Assembly (NCBI GenBank): GCA_022486705.1
Contig: JAKVKC010000019.1
Location: 1 to 52,019 of the forward strand
Source: Solobacterium sp.
Lineage (GTDB): Bacteria; Bacillota_I; Bacilli_A; Erysipelotrichales; Erysipelotrichaceae
DNA length: 52,019 bases
Direction of reading: 5' to 3'
Under the pieces are notes generated by a model, which saw nothing but the letters and a program-made list of their open reading frames with translations, was not told the DNA's origin and did not search any database. Made by a program: the position numbers and the translations under genes. Position 1 is the first letter of the stretch. Every line of letters begins with the position of its first letter. Below are positions 25,323 to 34,351 of this stretch, in pieces.

Positions 25323-26446
25323 TCCTTTTCAAACAGTGCCGCTGTTTCCTTCAGCAGTTCACGGATCGGCAGATGCTGCGGACATACCTTTTCGCAGCCG
25401 CCGCATTGAATGCATTCCGATGCCAAGCCATGATCTCTGGTCAGCACTTCATGATAATAATAGTCAGCGTTCCAATCATGGAAAGCTTTCTTTGCATTGT
25501 TTACCGCAAACAGATCCGGAATGCGGATCTTCATTGGACAGTGATTTTCCTCAACACAGTAATGACAGGCCGTACATGGGATCATGCCATGGCTGTGAAA
25601 TACTTCTGTCACTTTCTGCAGAGCTTTCTTTTCTGTCTCTGAGAGCGGCCTGAAATCTTTCATGAAAGACACATTATCCTTCATCTGGGCAAGATCGCTC
25701 ATGCCGGAAAGGACAGTTCTGACATTCGGAAAAGAAGCCGCGAACCGGATGGCATAGGAAGCATTGGATGCTTTCGGAAGTGTATCCATGACAGCCTGCG
25801 CATCTGCTGGAAGATTGACCAGACTGCCGCCCTTTACCGGTTCCATCACCAGAACAGGCTTCTGGAACTTTTCACATACTTCATAGACACGCCGTGATTC
25901 TACCGATGGATCTTCATAGTCTAAATAATTGAACTGGATCTGCACGATCTCGATCTCAGGATATTCCGTGAGGATCTGTTCCAGCACTTCTGCTTTATCA
26001 TGGAAAGAAATGCCGACATGGCGTATCTTCCCTTCTTTCTTCAGAGCAAACGCTGTTTCATAGGCATGGCATTCTTTGAATTTTTTGAATTCATGACTGT
26101 TCTGCGCATGCATCAGATAAAAGTCAAAATAATCCACACCGGTGCATTTCAGCTGATTGGCAAACAATGGCCGGATATCTTCTTCCTTCTTAAAATAGCT
26201 TCCCGTAAGTTTATCTGTCAGGATATAGCTGCTGCGGGGATATTTCGAAGTGAGACATTCCTTCAGGGCAAGTTCGCTCTTGCCATCCAGATAGCCATGT
26301 GCCGTATCAAAATAATTGAAACCATTCTCTAAGAAGCAGGCGATCATCTGCGCAAACTGTTCGCTGTCGATAGCCCCGGATGAAAGCTTCGGCAGACGCA
26401 TACAGCCAAAGCCGAAATTCTTATGGATCTCAGCAAAGTTTTCCAT
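25319..26446 (-). CDS. Aldo-keto reductase with C-terminal 4Fe-4S ferredoxin domain
   Basis: The 375-residue protein has an aldo-keto reductase barrel (FGFGCMRLP, FDTAHGYLDGKSE, HAQNSHEF, IQFNYLDYED). At the C-terminus are two cysteine clusters, CTACHYCVEENHCP and CIQCGGCEKVCP, typical of bacterial ferredoxin-type domains in this subfamily. It probably links a carbonyl or similar reduction to ferredoxin-type electrons; the substrate is unknown. I place the start at 26446 behind AGAGGA, not at 26467. The catalytic tyrosine in DTAHGYLD is present. It overlaps the tetR gene. Confidence 0.88.
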   Translation of the reverse strand: MENFAEIHKNFGFGCMRLPKLSSGAIDSEQFAQMIACFLENGFNYFDTAHGYLDGKSELALKECLTSKYPRSSYILTDKLTGSYFKKEEDIRPLFANQLKCTGVDYFDFYLMHAQNSHEFKKFKECHAYETAFALKKEGKIRHVGISFHDKAEVLEQILTEYPEIEIVQIQFNYLDYEDPSVESRRVYEVCEKFQKPVLVMEPVKGGSLVNLPADAQAVMDTLPKASNASYAIRFAASFPNVRTVLSGMSDLAQMKDNVSFMKDFRPLSETEKKALQKVTEVFHSHGMIPCTACHYCVEENHCPMKIRIPDLFAVNNAKKAFHDWNADYYYHEVLTRDHGLASECIQCGGCEKVCPQHLPIRELLKETAALFEKE

Positions 26447-26503
26447 ATCAATTATCCTCTTTGTCATCTCAATTTTAACGCAGATGGAGGGACAGTGTAT
26501 AGA

Positions 26504-27679
26504 CTAGTTCTGTTCCGGCTGGCTCTTCTGGCCATAAAATAAGGCAAAGAGCGCCATAACAGTAGGCAGGATCATAATGACCATGCCTAACACAGCAACA
26601 GAACGAGCGCCAAAGGAGTCCATCATAAAACCGCTGTAGATCAAAGCAACAATACCAGCAAAACTGCTGTAGACAGCATCTGCCATGGCATGCGCTGTAT
26701 TCTTCAGGGCACCATGCACATTCTTTTCCGTGATCTCGCGGACCGTCGGCAGCATCACTCCATAGGAGGCATTCCACATCACAGAGCCGATAATGACCAT
26801 CACCGGACTGCCAGCAGTCACGATCAGGATCATATCGAACAAGGCAAAGACGGTCATCATGATCAGCCGTACATACGGCGGTATTCTCTTCAGTCTGCCG
26901 GAAGCGAAGATAAAGACAGCCTGGATCGTTGTGCCGATAAAAGAATCAATGCCCAGCATTCCGACATCGCCGCCGACGCTCTGCATGATGACGATCTTCA
27001 GATTGTTGATTGGGGCACAGGCAAGTCCAGTCAGGAACAGGATCACGATCATATAGATATACGGCTTGATTTTCAGAAGACCGGAAGCATTCACATGTTC
27101 AATATGCTCGCATGTCTGAGGATAGGGATCCTCTTTCATGGCACAGGCCAATAAAGCAACCGGCACAGCACAGATCACAATGCCGAGCGGCATGACGATA
27201 TAGCCGACCTGAACGATCAGCAGACCGATGACCAAAGCTGCCACAGCATACCCGAAAGACCCCACTGCTCTTGCTTTGCCATACATACCGGCATCTTTAT
27301 GAAATCTTTTGATCATCCATGCGTCTAAGTTCGAGCCAAGCGGAGCAGAGAAAAACCCGAATAGAGGATACAGTCCTGCGGCGATCCACAGATTCACTTT
27401 CGCTAAAAAGAAAATGATCAGGGAAAGGATGACGGAACCGATAAATTCCGGCAGAAATACTTTTTTATTTGTATGATGGCGATCGCACAGTCCGCCCCAG
27501 AAAAAAGCGCCCGCAAAGGAGCAGGCCATAAAGACAGCTAAGAGAATGCTCAGAACAGAATTGGAAATACCGCAGGCAAGCAGATAAGTGGCAATAAAGC
27601 CAACAAATACAGCATAGAAGGCCCAATACAGACCATCCAGAAAACTGAAGCCAATTACCGTTCTGCTGTCTCTGCTCAT
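26504..27679 (-). CDS. Major facilitator superfamily transporter
   Basis: The 391-residue protein has about 12 membrane helices and an MFS loop 2-3 signature (FFWGGLCDRHHTNKKVFL). N-terminal features (FSFLDGLYWAFYAVFVGFIATYLLACG) suggest the LacY/nucleoside-symporter-like branch. The substrate is unknown. It sits between the aldo-keto reductase unit and the cobalt transporter without overlap, so it is likely independent. Confidence 0.85.
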   Translation of the reverse strand: MSRDSRTVIGFSFLDGLYWAFYAVFVGFIATYLLACGISNSVLSILLAVFMACSFAGAFFWGGLCDRHHTNKKVFLPEFIGSVILSLIIFFLAKVNLWIAAGLYPLFGFFSAPLGSNLDAWMIKRFHKDAGMYGKARAVGSFGYAVAALVIGLLIVQVGYIVMPLGIVICAVPVALLACAMKEDPYPQTCEHIEHVNASGLLKIKPYIYMIVILFLTGLACAPINNLKIVIMQSVGGDVGMLGIDSFIGTTIQAVFIFASGRLKRIPPYVRLIMMTVFALFDMILIVTAGSPVMVIIGSVMWNASYGVMLPTVREITEKNVHGALKNTAHAMADAVYSSFAGIVALIYSGFMMDSFGARSVAVLGMVIMILPTVMALFALFYGQKSQPEQN

Positions 27680-27750
27680 CTAGGAACCTCCCTTAAATAA
27701 TATGGATATGATACATGCTTGGTTAGGGAAAAGATAGAAGAATTCATGAT

Positions 27751-28434
27751 TCATGCTTTGTTTTCAGGATTTGGAACAATCTGATGATGCTTATTGATCT
27801 GTATCGTATGATCGGCAAGAGCAGCGATCACTTCCGGCTGATGGGAAGAAAGGATAATGGTCTTCTTTTCTTTCTTCAGCTGCTGCAGAAAAGCGATCAG
27901 CCATGTCTGGCCGTCTTCATCCAAAGATGCAGTTGGTTCATCCAAGATAATGATCTTGGGATCCATGGCCAGAACGGCAGCCAGAGCCGTACGTTTCTTT
28001 TCACCGGTAGACAATGTGAATGGTGCCTGATGGCGCACTTCATTCAGATCCATTAAAGAAATATATTTTTCGGTGATCTCATGGATGCGGGCAGGATCAT
28101 ATGCCAGCTGATAAAGACCAAAGGCTATTTCATCTTCTGCACTTCTGGTAAACAGCTGTGCCTCGGAATCCTGAAAGACATACCCGATCTTCTGATAGAA
28201 AGCATGCATGTATGCTTTCTGCTTCAGTTTCTTCTGTGTGATCTCCTCTCCATCTAAGAGATAGGAACCGGTATCAGGAAAGATCAGACCGCTGAGGATC
28301 CGGAACAGCGTAGATTTCCCGCAGCCATTGGGACCGTCAATACAGGTGCATTTTCCCTCTGGAAAACGTACTGAAATATGATCCAGTACAAGCCGCGTTC
28401 CATACGCATATGAAATATTCTTCAGTTCGATCAT
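27751..28434 (-). CDS. cbiO: Cobalt/nickel ECF transporter ATPase
   Basis: The 227-residue ATPase has Walker A GPNGCGKST, the Q-loop in VFQDSEAQLF, signature LSTGEKKRTALA and Walker B IIILDEPTAS. The SEAQLF Q-loop is typical of ECF-family CbiO/EcfA. The start at 28434 overlaps the cbiQ stop codon (ATGA). It powers metal uptake with CbiM and CbiQ and is the last gene of the operon. Confidence 0.88.
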   Translation of the reverse strand: MIELKNISYAYGTRLVLDHISVRFPEGKCTCIDGPNGCGKSTLFRILSGLIFPDTGSYLLDGEEITQKKLKQKAYMHAFYQKIGYVFQDSEAQLFTRSAEDEIAFGLYQLAYDPARIHEITEKYISLMDLNEVRHQAPFTLSTGEKKRTALAAVLAMDPKIIILDEPTASLDEDGQTWLIAFLQQLKKEKKTIILSSHQPEVIAALADHTIQINKHHQIVPNPENKA

Positions 28435-29162
28435 AGTTTCTCCAATACTATAAACAATAACGCTGCTGCAGATGGCACGGACAGATAGATAAAATCGAGC
28501 CAATGCAGGCTCCGGTGCTCATAGATCTGATATTCGCCCGCAAACCCGCGGCAGACCATTGCTTCACTCGATGCATCCGCCATCTTCTGCGCTTTCAGAT
28601 AGACAGTTCCTAAAACACCGCCGATCTGTGATTCCTTCCAGCTGGATCTGCCGACTGCTCTGAGCTGGATCGCTTCCAGCATCTGATTGGCAAAATGAGA
28701 AAGCAGGACAAGGAAGTTTATCGTACTGTCCAAGATAAAGATCACAGCGCCCGGTACATGCATCATGGTCAAGCATGGCGTGATCTCTTTCCAATCTGTT
28801 TCAGCATTGATCAAAGCCAGCAGCGTGACACTGGCTGCTGTTTTCATTGAGATTGTCACCGCCGAAGCAGGACTGCCTAAAAAAACTGCCGGCAGCATGA
28901 TCAGAAAAGCAAAGAAGACAGCGGGAAGTACGGCGGAAAGGACGCGCCGGATCGCGGATGCCTTTAAGAATGCAAGTTCACATAGTTCAGCAATCAGAAC
29001 AATGCCGGTAAATACCGCATTTCTGGAAAGAGCACACAGCAGAATGCAGACAAAAGCCGTACCGATCCGAAAGAGAGGATGGATCAGGCTCTGTTCATGA
29101 TCTTCATGGCAATCTCTGCGGCGTACCGCTGAGATCATTTTCATCAACTCTTGATCAAGCAT
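28431..29162 (-). CDS. cbiQ: Cobalt/nickel ECF transporter transmembrane protein
   Basis: The 243-residue membrane protein has the CbiQ/EcfT layout: early helices (FVCILLCALSRNAVFTGIVLI), then a cytosolic coupling region containing AIQLRAVGRSSWKES and MVCRGFAGEY, which correspond to the conserved ARG-type motifs that dock on the ATPase (here AVG and RGF). It overlaps cbiM by eight bases and cbiO by four, so the three genes are tightly coupled. Confidence 0.85.
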   Translation of the reverse strand: MLDQELMKMISAVRRRDCHEDHEQSLIHPLFRIGTAFVCILLCALSRNAVFTGIVLIAELCELAFLKASAIRRVLSAVLPAVFFAFLIMLPAVFLGSPASAVTISMKTAASVTLLALINAETDWKEITPCLTMMHVPGAVIFILDSTINFLVLLSHFANQMLEAIQLRAVGRSSWKESQIGGVLGTVYLKAQKMADASSEAMVCRGFAGEYQIYEHRSLHWLDFIYLSVPSAAALLFIVLEKL

Positions 29163-30141
29163 CTGCCGTTTTTTTCTTTCTCACAGCGGACCCGATCAGC
29201 TTAAATAAGATCATACAGATGGCTGCCCCGGCAGCAGCCGAAAGAATATAGCCCAGCCAATACGGGATGCCAGCAAAAGAATAATCCGGCAGCAGTGCCT
29301 GCCAAGCAAAGCCATTGGCCATGCCCGCCGGTACAAAGCCAGCACCGGAAGAAGCAATCTCATCCATGCCCCACTCTCCCCACGCGGTTCCTTCTGCCAG
29401 CAGTCCTAAAGGAACGGCTGCGATCAGCACACCGATCAGGATGCCAAGGGGCTTTGCAATCTTTTCCTGAACGGTATCTTTCATCATCTCCGGTGCGGAC
29501 GAACGGATAAAGGAATACAGGGCGGCCGTAAAGACGACCTCAGCTAGGCCAAAGACCGTCAAATGCCCGATCATCATCGCCGGGACTGAAACACTGAGCG
29601 GATAAGGACAGTACAGGGCATTGCCCAAGGCATCATGGAACAAGGCCGGCTGAATGCCGAATTCAATGGCTGCACAGAGTGCCGCCAGATTGATGCCGAT
29701 ATAGGAACCAATACTTCCGGCAATCAGTTCTCCCTTCTTCCCATGGAATACTTTCTTCAGCAGCTGGGCTGCATAATACCCTGCAAATGGCAGGACAATT
29801 GCCATATTGAAGATATTTGCGCCTAAAGACAGGATCCCGCCATCGCCGAACAGCAGGGCCTGCAGGATCAAAGCAGCTGAAACGGCTAAGCACGCCGCGT
29901 AGGGACCTAAGATCAAAGCAATCAAAGTGCCGCCCACCGCATGTCCTGTTGTGCCGCCAGGCAGAGGGACATTGAACATCATGCCAAGAAAAGAAAAAGC
30001 TGCCGCTGCTCCCAGCTTTGAGATCTTCTCCGGTTTCAGTTCCTTTCTGACTTTATAAATAGAAAGTGCCAGGACCGGTACAGATGCGATGGCCATGACG
30101 GTGCATGTTTCTGGGCTTAAGTAATTATCTGGAATATGCAT
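29155..30141 (-). CDS. cbiM: Cobalt/nickel ECF transporter substrate-binding subunit
   Basis: The 328-residue protein opens with MHIPDNYLSPETC, the metal-binding N-terminus of CbiM/NikM (the amino group and His2 ligate the ion). A further histidine is in GGTTGHAVGG. About seven helices follow. The C-terminal 100 residues, with PDYSFAGIPYWLGYILSAAAG, resemble the CbiN/PDGLE module, so CbiM and CbiN functions appear fused, and no separate cbiN is present. Cobalt versus nickel cannot be decided. AAAGGGG precedes the ATG. No cobalamin or NiCo riboswitch is visible in the 112 bases upstream. Confidence 0.88.
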   Translation of the reverse strand: MHIPDNYLSPETCTVMAIASVPVLALSIYKVRKELKPEKISKLGAAAAFSFLGMMFNVPLPGGTTGHAVGGTLIALILGPYAACLAVSAALILQALLFGDGGILSLGANIFNMAIVLPFAGYYAAQLLKKVFHGKKGELIAGSIGSYIGINLAALCAAIEFGIQPALFHDALGNALYCPYPLSVSVPAMMIGHLTVFGLAEVVFTAALYSFIRSSAPEMMKDTVQEKIAKPLGILIGVLIAAVPLGLLAEGTAWGEWGMDEIASSGAGFVPAGMANGFAWQALLPDYSFAGIPYWLGYILSAAAGAAICMILFKLIGSAVRKKKTADA

Positions 30142-30220
30142 ATATCGTTTCCCCTTTATATCAAAAGTTTATCAGATTGCCTTTTGTGAAAGAAGCAGAT
30201 CGCATCCAAATCATTACAAA

Positions 30221-30246
30221 AGCTGACCTTTGTCGTACAGTCAGCT
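30221..30246 (-). terminator. Terminator after the opp operon
   Basis: AGCTGAC and GTCAGCT form a perfect 7-bp stem with a 12-base loop just past the oppF stop. The T-tract on the minus strand is short (TTTTG). Confidence 0.55.
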
Positions 30247-30254
30247 CTTGTTTT

Positions 30255-31211
30255 TTATACTTCAAATTTTTCGGATGCCCACTTAGCAAACTCTTCTTCT
30301 GTTGCCAAGACAGAATGTGTCGGGGTCAGCTGATGGAGCACACCGGCTGAATAATCAACACCTTCTTTATTTTTATCATATGTCAGGGCGACTCTCTTCT
30401 TTTCCACAACCGGATTTGGGTGCGGAATGGCTGAGAGGAGCGATCTGGTATATGGGTGGATCGGATTGGTGAAGATCTCATCTGTTGTACCGGTCTCGAC
30501 AATATATCCCAGATGCATGACCCCGATCCGGTCCGAGATATACTTGACCATTGACAGATCATGGGCAATGAACAGATAGGTAATGCCCATTTCATCCTGC
30601 AGATCCTTCATCAGATTGACGACCTGTGCCTGAATGGAGACATCCAGAGCAGAGATTGCTTCATCCGCGATCACCAGCTTTGGATTCATGATCAGTGCTC
30701 TGGCAATGCCGATACGCTGTCTCTGGCCGCCGGAGAACTGCTGCGGGTAGCGGGTCGCCTGTTCCCTGGACAGTCCGACCTTATCTAAGATCGCATAGAC
30801 CTGATCATCCAGATCTTTCTTAGAAGTGTACATATGATGGATCATCAGTCCCTGGGCGATGATCTCTTTGACCTTCTTGCGCGGGTTCAGACATGCCATT
30901 GGATCCTGGAAGATCATCTGCATGTTCTGTCGGAGATAGGCTTCATCTTCTTTGGCAAGCTTCTTTTTGCCAATATCATGTCCATCAAAGATAATGGTCC
31001 CATCCGTCGGTGTATACAGACGGATGATGGCTCTGCCGGTCGTTGATTTGCCGGATCCTGATTCGCCGACCAGACCGTATGTCTCCCCCGGATAAATGTC
31101 AAAGCTGATACCATCAACGGCCTTTGTTGTATAGGTACGGGTGATCTTGAAATACTGCTTCAGATTTTCAACATGAAGAAGCGGCTGCACTTCAGAATTT
31201 ACCTGCGTCAT
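30255..31211 (-). CDS. oppF: Oligopeptide ABC transporter ATPase
   Basis: The 318-residue ATPase has Walker [10 protein letters not shown], signature [15 protein letters not shown] and Walker [13 protein letters not shown], plus the C-terminal oligopeptide/dipeptide extension ([19 protein letters not shown]). The N-terminal [13 protein letters not shown] and the order oppABCDF identify it as OppF. Together with OppD it drives peptide import. It overlaps oppD by 20 bases. The signature arginines and D-loop are intact. Confidence 0.92.
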   Translation of the reverse strand: MTQVNSEVQPLLHVENLKQYFKITRTYTTKAVDGISFDIYPGETYGLVGESGSGKSTTGRAIIRLYTPTDGTIIFDGHDIGKKKLAKEDEAYLRQNMQMIFQDPMACLNPRKKVKEIIAQGLMIHHMYTSKKDLDDQVYAILDKVGLSREQATRYPQQFSGGQRQRIGIARALIMNPKLVIADEAISALDVSIQAQVVNLMKDLQDEMGITYLFIAHDLSMVKYISDRIGVMHLGYIVETGTTDEIFTNPIHPYTRSLLSAIPHPNPVVEKKRVALTYDKNKEGVDYSAGVLHQLTPTHSVLATEEEFAKWASEKFEV

Positions 31212-32298
31212 ATTGCGCTGCCTCCTTCTTCATCTTTGCTAAACGTTCAACAAGCTGTTCCGGCATTTTTACCTTAGGTGCTCTTGGATCGCAGAGCCAG
31301 GAAGCAACTCTGTGCTGTCCGCCGACATCGAACATCGGCGGTTCTGCTTCGTAATCGATCTTCAGTGCATATGGATTTCTTGGGGCAAAGGCATCGCCGA
31401 CAACTTCATCAAATAAGTTCGGCGGCGTTCCCGGAATAGCGAACAGTCTCTTGGAATCTGTATCCGTATCCGGCATGGATGCCAATAAGCCCCATGTATA
31501 CGGATGGCGCGGATCATAGAATACTTCATCGATCTGGCCCTTTTCGACAATTCTGCCGGCATACATGACATCAACATAGTCAGCTACTTTCGCGACGACC
31601 CCTAAATCGTGCGTAATATAGATGACCGAGATATTCTTTTCATTCTGGATCTTCTTGATCAGTTCCAGGATCTTTGCCTGGATAGTGACATCCAGTGCCG
31701 TTGTCGGTTCATCGCAGATCAGGATATCCGGATCGCATGCCAAGGCAATAGCAATGACGACTCTCTGCCGCATCCCGCCGGACAGCTGATGCGGATACTC
31801 CTTGAATCTCTTGGCCGGATCATCGATCCCGACTTCTTTCAGCAGATCGCGCGTCTTTGACGCAGCTGCTTCTTTGCTCAGATGATCATGCAGGATCATC
31901 GGTTCCATGATCTGCTTGCCGATCGTCATCGTCGGATCCAGCGAAGTCATCGGATCCTGGAAGACCATCGCAATATGCTTGCCGTTGAAGCGGTAGCGGA
32001 TCTCTTTCTGCGAGAGCTTCGTCATATCGACTGTTTCTTTTTGGCCCTGCTCATTGGTATACGTATATTTGATGCTGCCGCTTTCAATCTTGCCATTGGA
32101 AGCTAAAATGCCCATGATCGTCTTTACGGTAACGGATTTGCCGGAACCGGATTCACCGACGATGGCAATCGTCTCTCCTTTGAACAGGTCCATACGGACA
32201 CCGCGGATCGCATGGATCGTACCTGCAGTCGTTTCAAATGAGATATTCAGATTCCGTACCGAGAGGACTCTGTCTTCTTTATTTCTTTTTGTGCTCAT
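31192..32298 (-). CDS. oppD: Oligopeptide ABC transporter ATPase
   Basis: The 368-residue ATPase has Walker [10 protein letters not shown], the [12 protein letters not shown] signature, Walker [13 protein letters not shown] and the C-terminal [16 protein letters not shown] region that ends in the [10 protein letters not shown] and WLCDP segments typical of Opp/Dpp ATPases. The position before oppF and after oppC gives the name. The spacing of 12 bases to oppC indicates one operon. Confidence 0.92.
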   Translation of the reverse strand: MSTKRNKEDRVLSVRNLNISFETTAGTIHAIRGVRMDLFKGETIAIVGESGSGKSVTVKTIMGILASNGKIESGSIKYTYTNEQGQKETVDMTKLSQKEIRYRFNGKHIAMVFQDPMTSLDPTMTIGKQIMEPMILHDHLSKEAAASKTRDLLKEVGIDDPAKRFKEYPHQLSGGMRQRVVIAIALACDPDILICDEPTTALDVTIQAKILELIKKIQNEKNISVIYITHDLGVVAKVADYVDVMYAGRIVEKGQIDEVFYDPRHPYTWGLLASMPDTDTDSKRLFAIPGTPPNLFDEVVGDAFAPRNPYALKIDYEAEPPMFDVGGQHRVASWLCDPRAPKVKMPEQLVERLAKMKKEAAQYDAGKF

Positions 32299-32310
32299 TG
32301 TATTGTCCTC

Positions 32311-33345
32311 CTATCTCTGTTTCTGATTCGGGTCGAATGCATCCCGGATCCCATCGGCAAATAAGTTGAAGCTGAGCATCAGCAGAGCTAAGACAATGAT
32401 CGGTGCAGCAATCATGTATGGATAGACCGTAAAGGATTTATATCCTTCAGCGATCAAAGATCCCAAGGATGCCATCGGAGGTGTGATGCCAAGACCGATA
32501 AAGGAAAGGAATGCTTCAGTAAAGATGGCGTTTGGAATGGAGAACATGGACATGACAATGATCTGTCCGAAGATATTCGGCATGATGTCCTTGAAGATGA
32601 TAGCGAAATCTTTCGCTCCTAAAGTACGGGATGCCAGGATATATTCGCTTTCTTTCAGCTTCAGCACTTCAGCCCGCGCGATCCGCGACATGCCGATCCA
32701 GCCGGTGATCATCAAAGCAAAGATGATCGAGATGATGCCGGAAGGAAGCACTAAGCCAAGCAGTGTTACAACAACAAGCGTTGGAATGCCATTGAGGATC
32801 TCCGCAATTCTCTGCATGACCATATCGACCTTGCCGCCGAAGTAGCCGGAGATCAGACCATAGGACATACCGATGAATACATCGATCAGGACAGCGGTCA
32901 AAGCAATGATCAAAGAGATTCTGGTACCTTCCCAAACTCTGGTGAAAAGGTCTCTGCCCTGTGTATCTGTACCGAACCAGAAAGCCAGATCAGAGAAGCC
33001 CTTCTGGGCATAGACATCGACGCCCTTCTGCGTTCCCGAGAAGCCAAGCCAGCCTAGACCTGGAATCTTCGGTGACAGATTCTGATACTGAATATTGATC
33101 TCTTTGTAGGAATAGCCGGAGATCATCGGACCGATAATGGCAAAGAGAATGATAACTGCAATGATGATCAGTCCGATCAAGGCACCTTTATTCTTTTTAA
33201 AATGCGACCATACATCTTTTAAATATGAGGTATCTGCATATTCTTTATCCGTCAGCACTTCATTCTTCTGGACAAAGACAAAGTCTTCCTTATCATAGTC
33301 ATTTTCTATGATCGGCATGTGCTTGTCAGCCATATTTTCAGACAT
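32311..33345 (-). CDS. oppC: Oligopeptide ABC transporter permease
   Basis: The 344-residue permease has an N-terminal cytosolic extension, one helix (LIGLIIIAVIILFAIIG), an extracytoplasmic loop ending in FWFGTDTQGRDLFTRVWEGT, and the EAA coupling loop (ASRTLGAKDFAIIFKDIMPN). This is the OppC/DppC layout. The start at 33345 follows AAAGGAGG; the ATG at 33369 would overlap oppB. It pairs with OppB in the membrane. Confidence 0.9.
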   Translation of the reverse strand: MSENMADKHMPIIENDYDKEDFVFVQKNEVLTDKEYADTSYLKDVWSHFKKNKGALIGLIIIAVIILFAIIGPMISGYSYKEINIQYQNLSPKIPGLGWLGFSGTQKGVDVYAQKGFSDLAFWFGTDTQGRDLFTRVWEGTRISLIIALTAVLIDVFIGMSYGLISGYFGGKVDMVMQRIAEILNGIPTLVVVTLLGLVLPSGIISIIFALMITGWIGMSRIARAEVLKLKESEYILASRTLGAKDFAIIFKDIMPNIFGQIIVMSMFSIPNAIFTEAFLSFIGLGITPPMASLGSLIAEGYKSFTVYPYMIAAPIIVLALLMLSFNLFADGIRDAFDPNQKQR

Positions 33346-33346
33346 A

Positions 33347-34282
33347 TCAGTTTCCCTCCTTTGCGACACGGATCCGAGGGTCGATCACACCATACAGAAT
33401 ATCCAATACCAGCATCATCACAATGTACATCGCAGAATAAACGAAGGCACATGCAATGACCAGGTTGTAATCATTATTGGTAATGGCATTGACCATCAGC
33501 ATACCGATGCCGGGAATGCCGAATACTTTTTCAACGACCATGGATCCGGTCAGCAGATTGACCAGCAGCGGTCCCATGATGGTAATGATCGGGATCAGTG
33601 TATTGCGCAGTGCATGCTTGCGGATCAGCTGCCCCTGCGGTACGCCCTTGGCCTGAACTAAGAGAATGTAATCTGAGTTCAGTACATCGATCATTTCAGA
33701 ACGTGTAAAGCGCGAGATATTCGCAATTGGGAACATTGCCAAGGCAACGACCGGCAGAATGCTGGACGCAGCGGAATTATTAGCATTGTACAGGATCGGC
33801 GTCCAATGGAGCTTGAAGCCGATATAGTAGGCAAGAAGCAGAGCAAAGACATAGGAAGGTACCGATACACCGATAATGGCAATGACCGAGCACAGCGTAT
33901 CGATCCAGGTATTGTGCTTCAAAGCAGCCGCAATGCCTAACAGCAGTCCCAATACTGTACCGATCAGCATGGCAAAGAAACCGATCTTGATCGACAGCCA
34001 AAGCGGTCCGGCAACGAGATCTGATACTGCTTTATTCTTACTGATGACATAGGATACGCCAAGGTCTCCCTTCAGCATATTGACAAAATAATTGCCAAAG
34101 CGGACAAGGAAAGGCTGATCCAGGCCATACTTTGCGTACAGCAGTACCTTCTGAGATTCTGTCAGTTTTTCATCATTGAATGGTGAGCCTGGCATCAGAT
34201 CCATCATCAGGAACAGGACAAATAAGATGACCGTCATTGTTGCCAAAGCAATCAGGATTCTCTTCAGTATATATTTCGACAT
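33347..34282 (-). CDS. oppB: Oligopeptide ABC transporter permease
   Basis: The 311-residue permease has the OppB start MSKYILKRILIALATMTVIL, a loop with MPGSPFNDEKL and LLYAKYGLDQPF, five further helices and the coupling segment QAKGVPQGQLIRKHALRN. An SD-like run (AAAGGGGAA) precedes the ATG. A strong hairpin separates it from oppA, so it is probably expressed below the binding protein. Confidence 0.92.
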   Translation of the reverse strand: MSKYILKRILIALATMTVILFVLFLMMDLMPGSPFNDEKLTESQKVLLYAKYGLDQPFLVRFGNYFVNMLKGDLGVSYVISKNKAVSDLVAGPLWLSIKIGFFAMLIGTVLGLLLGIAAALKHNTWIDTLCSVIAIIGVSVPSYVFALLLAYYIGFKLHWTPILYNANNSAASSILPVVALAMFPIANISRFTRSEMIDVLNSDYILLVQAKGVPQGQLIRKHALRNTLIPIITIMGPLLVNLLTGSMVVEKVFGIPGIGMLMVNAITNNDYNLVIACAFVYSAMYIVMMLVLDILYGVIDPRIRVAKEGN

Positions 34283-34307
34283 GATTCCCCTTTCTAAAAT
34301 AAACAGC

Positions 34308-34333
34308 GTAAGAGCGGCACCTGCCGCTCTTAC
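34308..34333 (-). terminator. Strong hairpin between oppA and oppB
   Basis: A perfect 12-bp stem (GTAAGAGCGGCA with TGCCGCTCTTAC) and a 2-base loop are followed on the minus strand by GCTGTTTATTTT. The placement is usual for partial termination or 3'-end stabilisation of the abundant binding-protein mRNA. Confidence 0.7.
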
Positions 34334-34351
34334 ATATCAATTGACTTTTGT

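Noticed and set aside
30142-30254. Cobalamin or NiCo riboswitch before cbiM
   Set aside because: The 112 bases hold only the opp terminator and no conserved riboswitch core.
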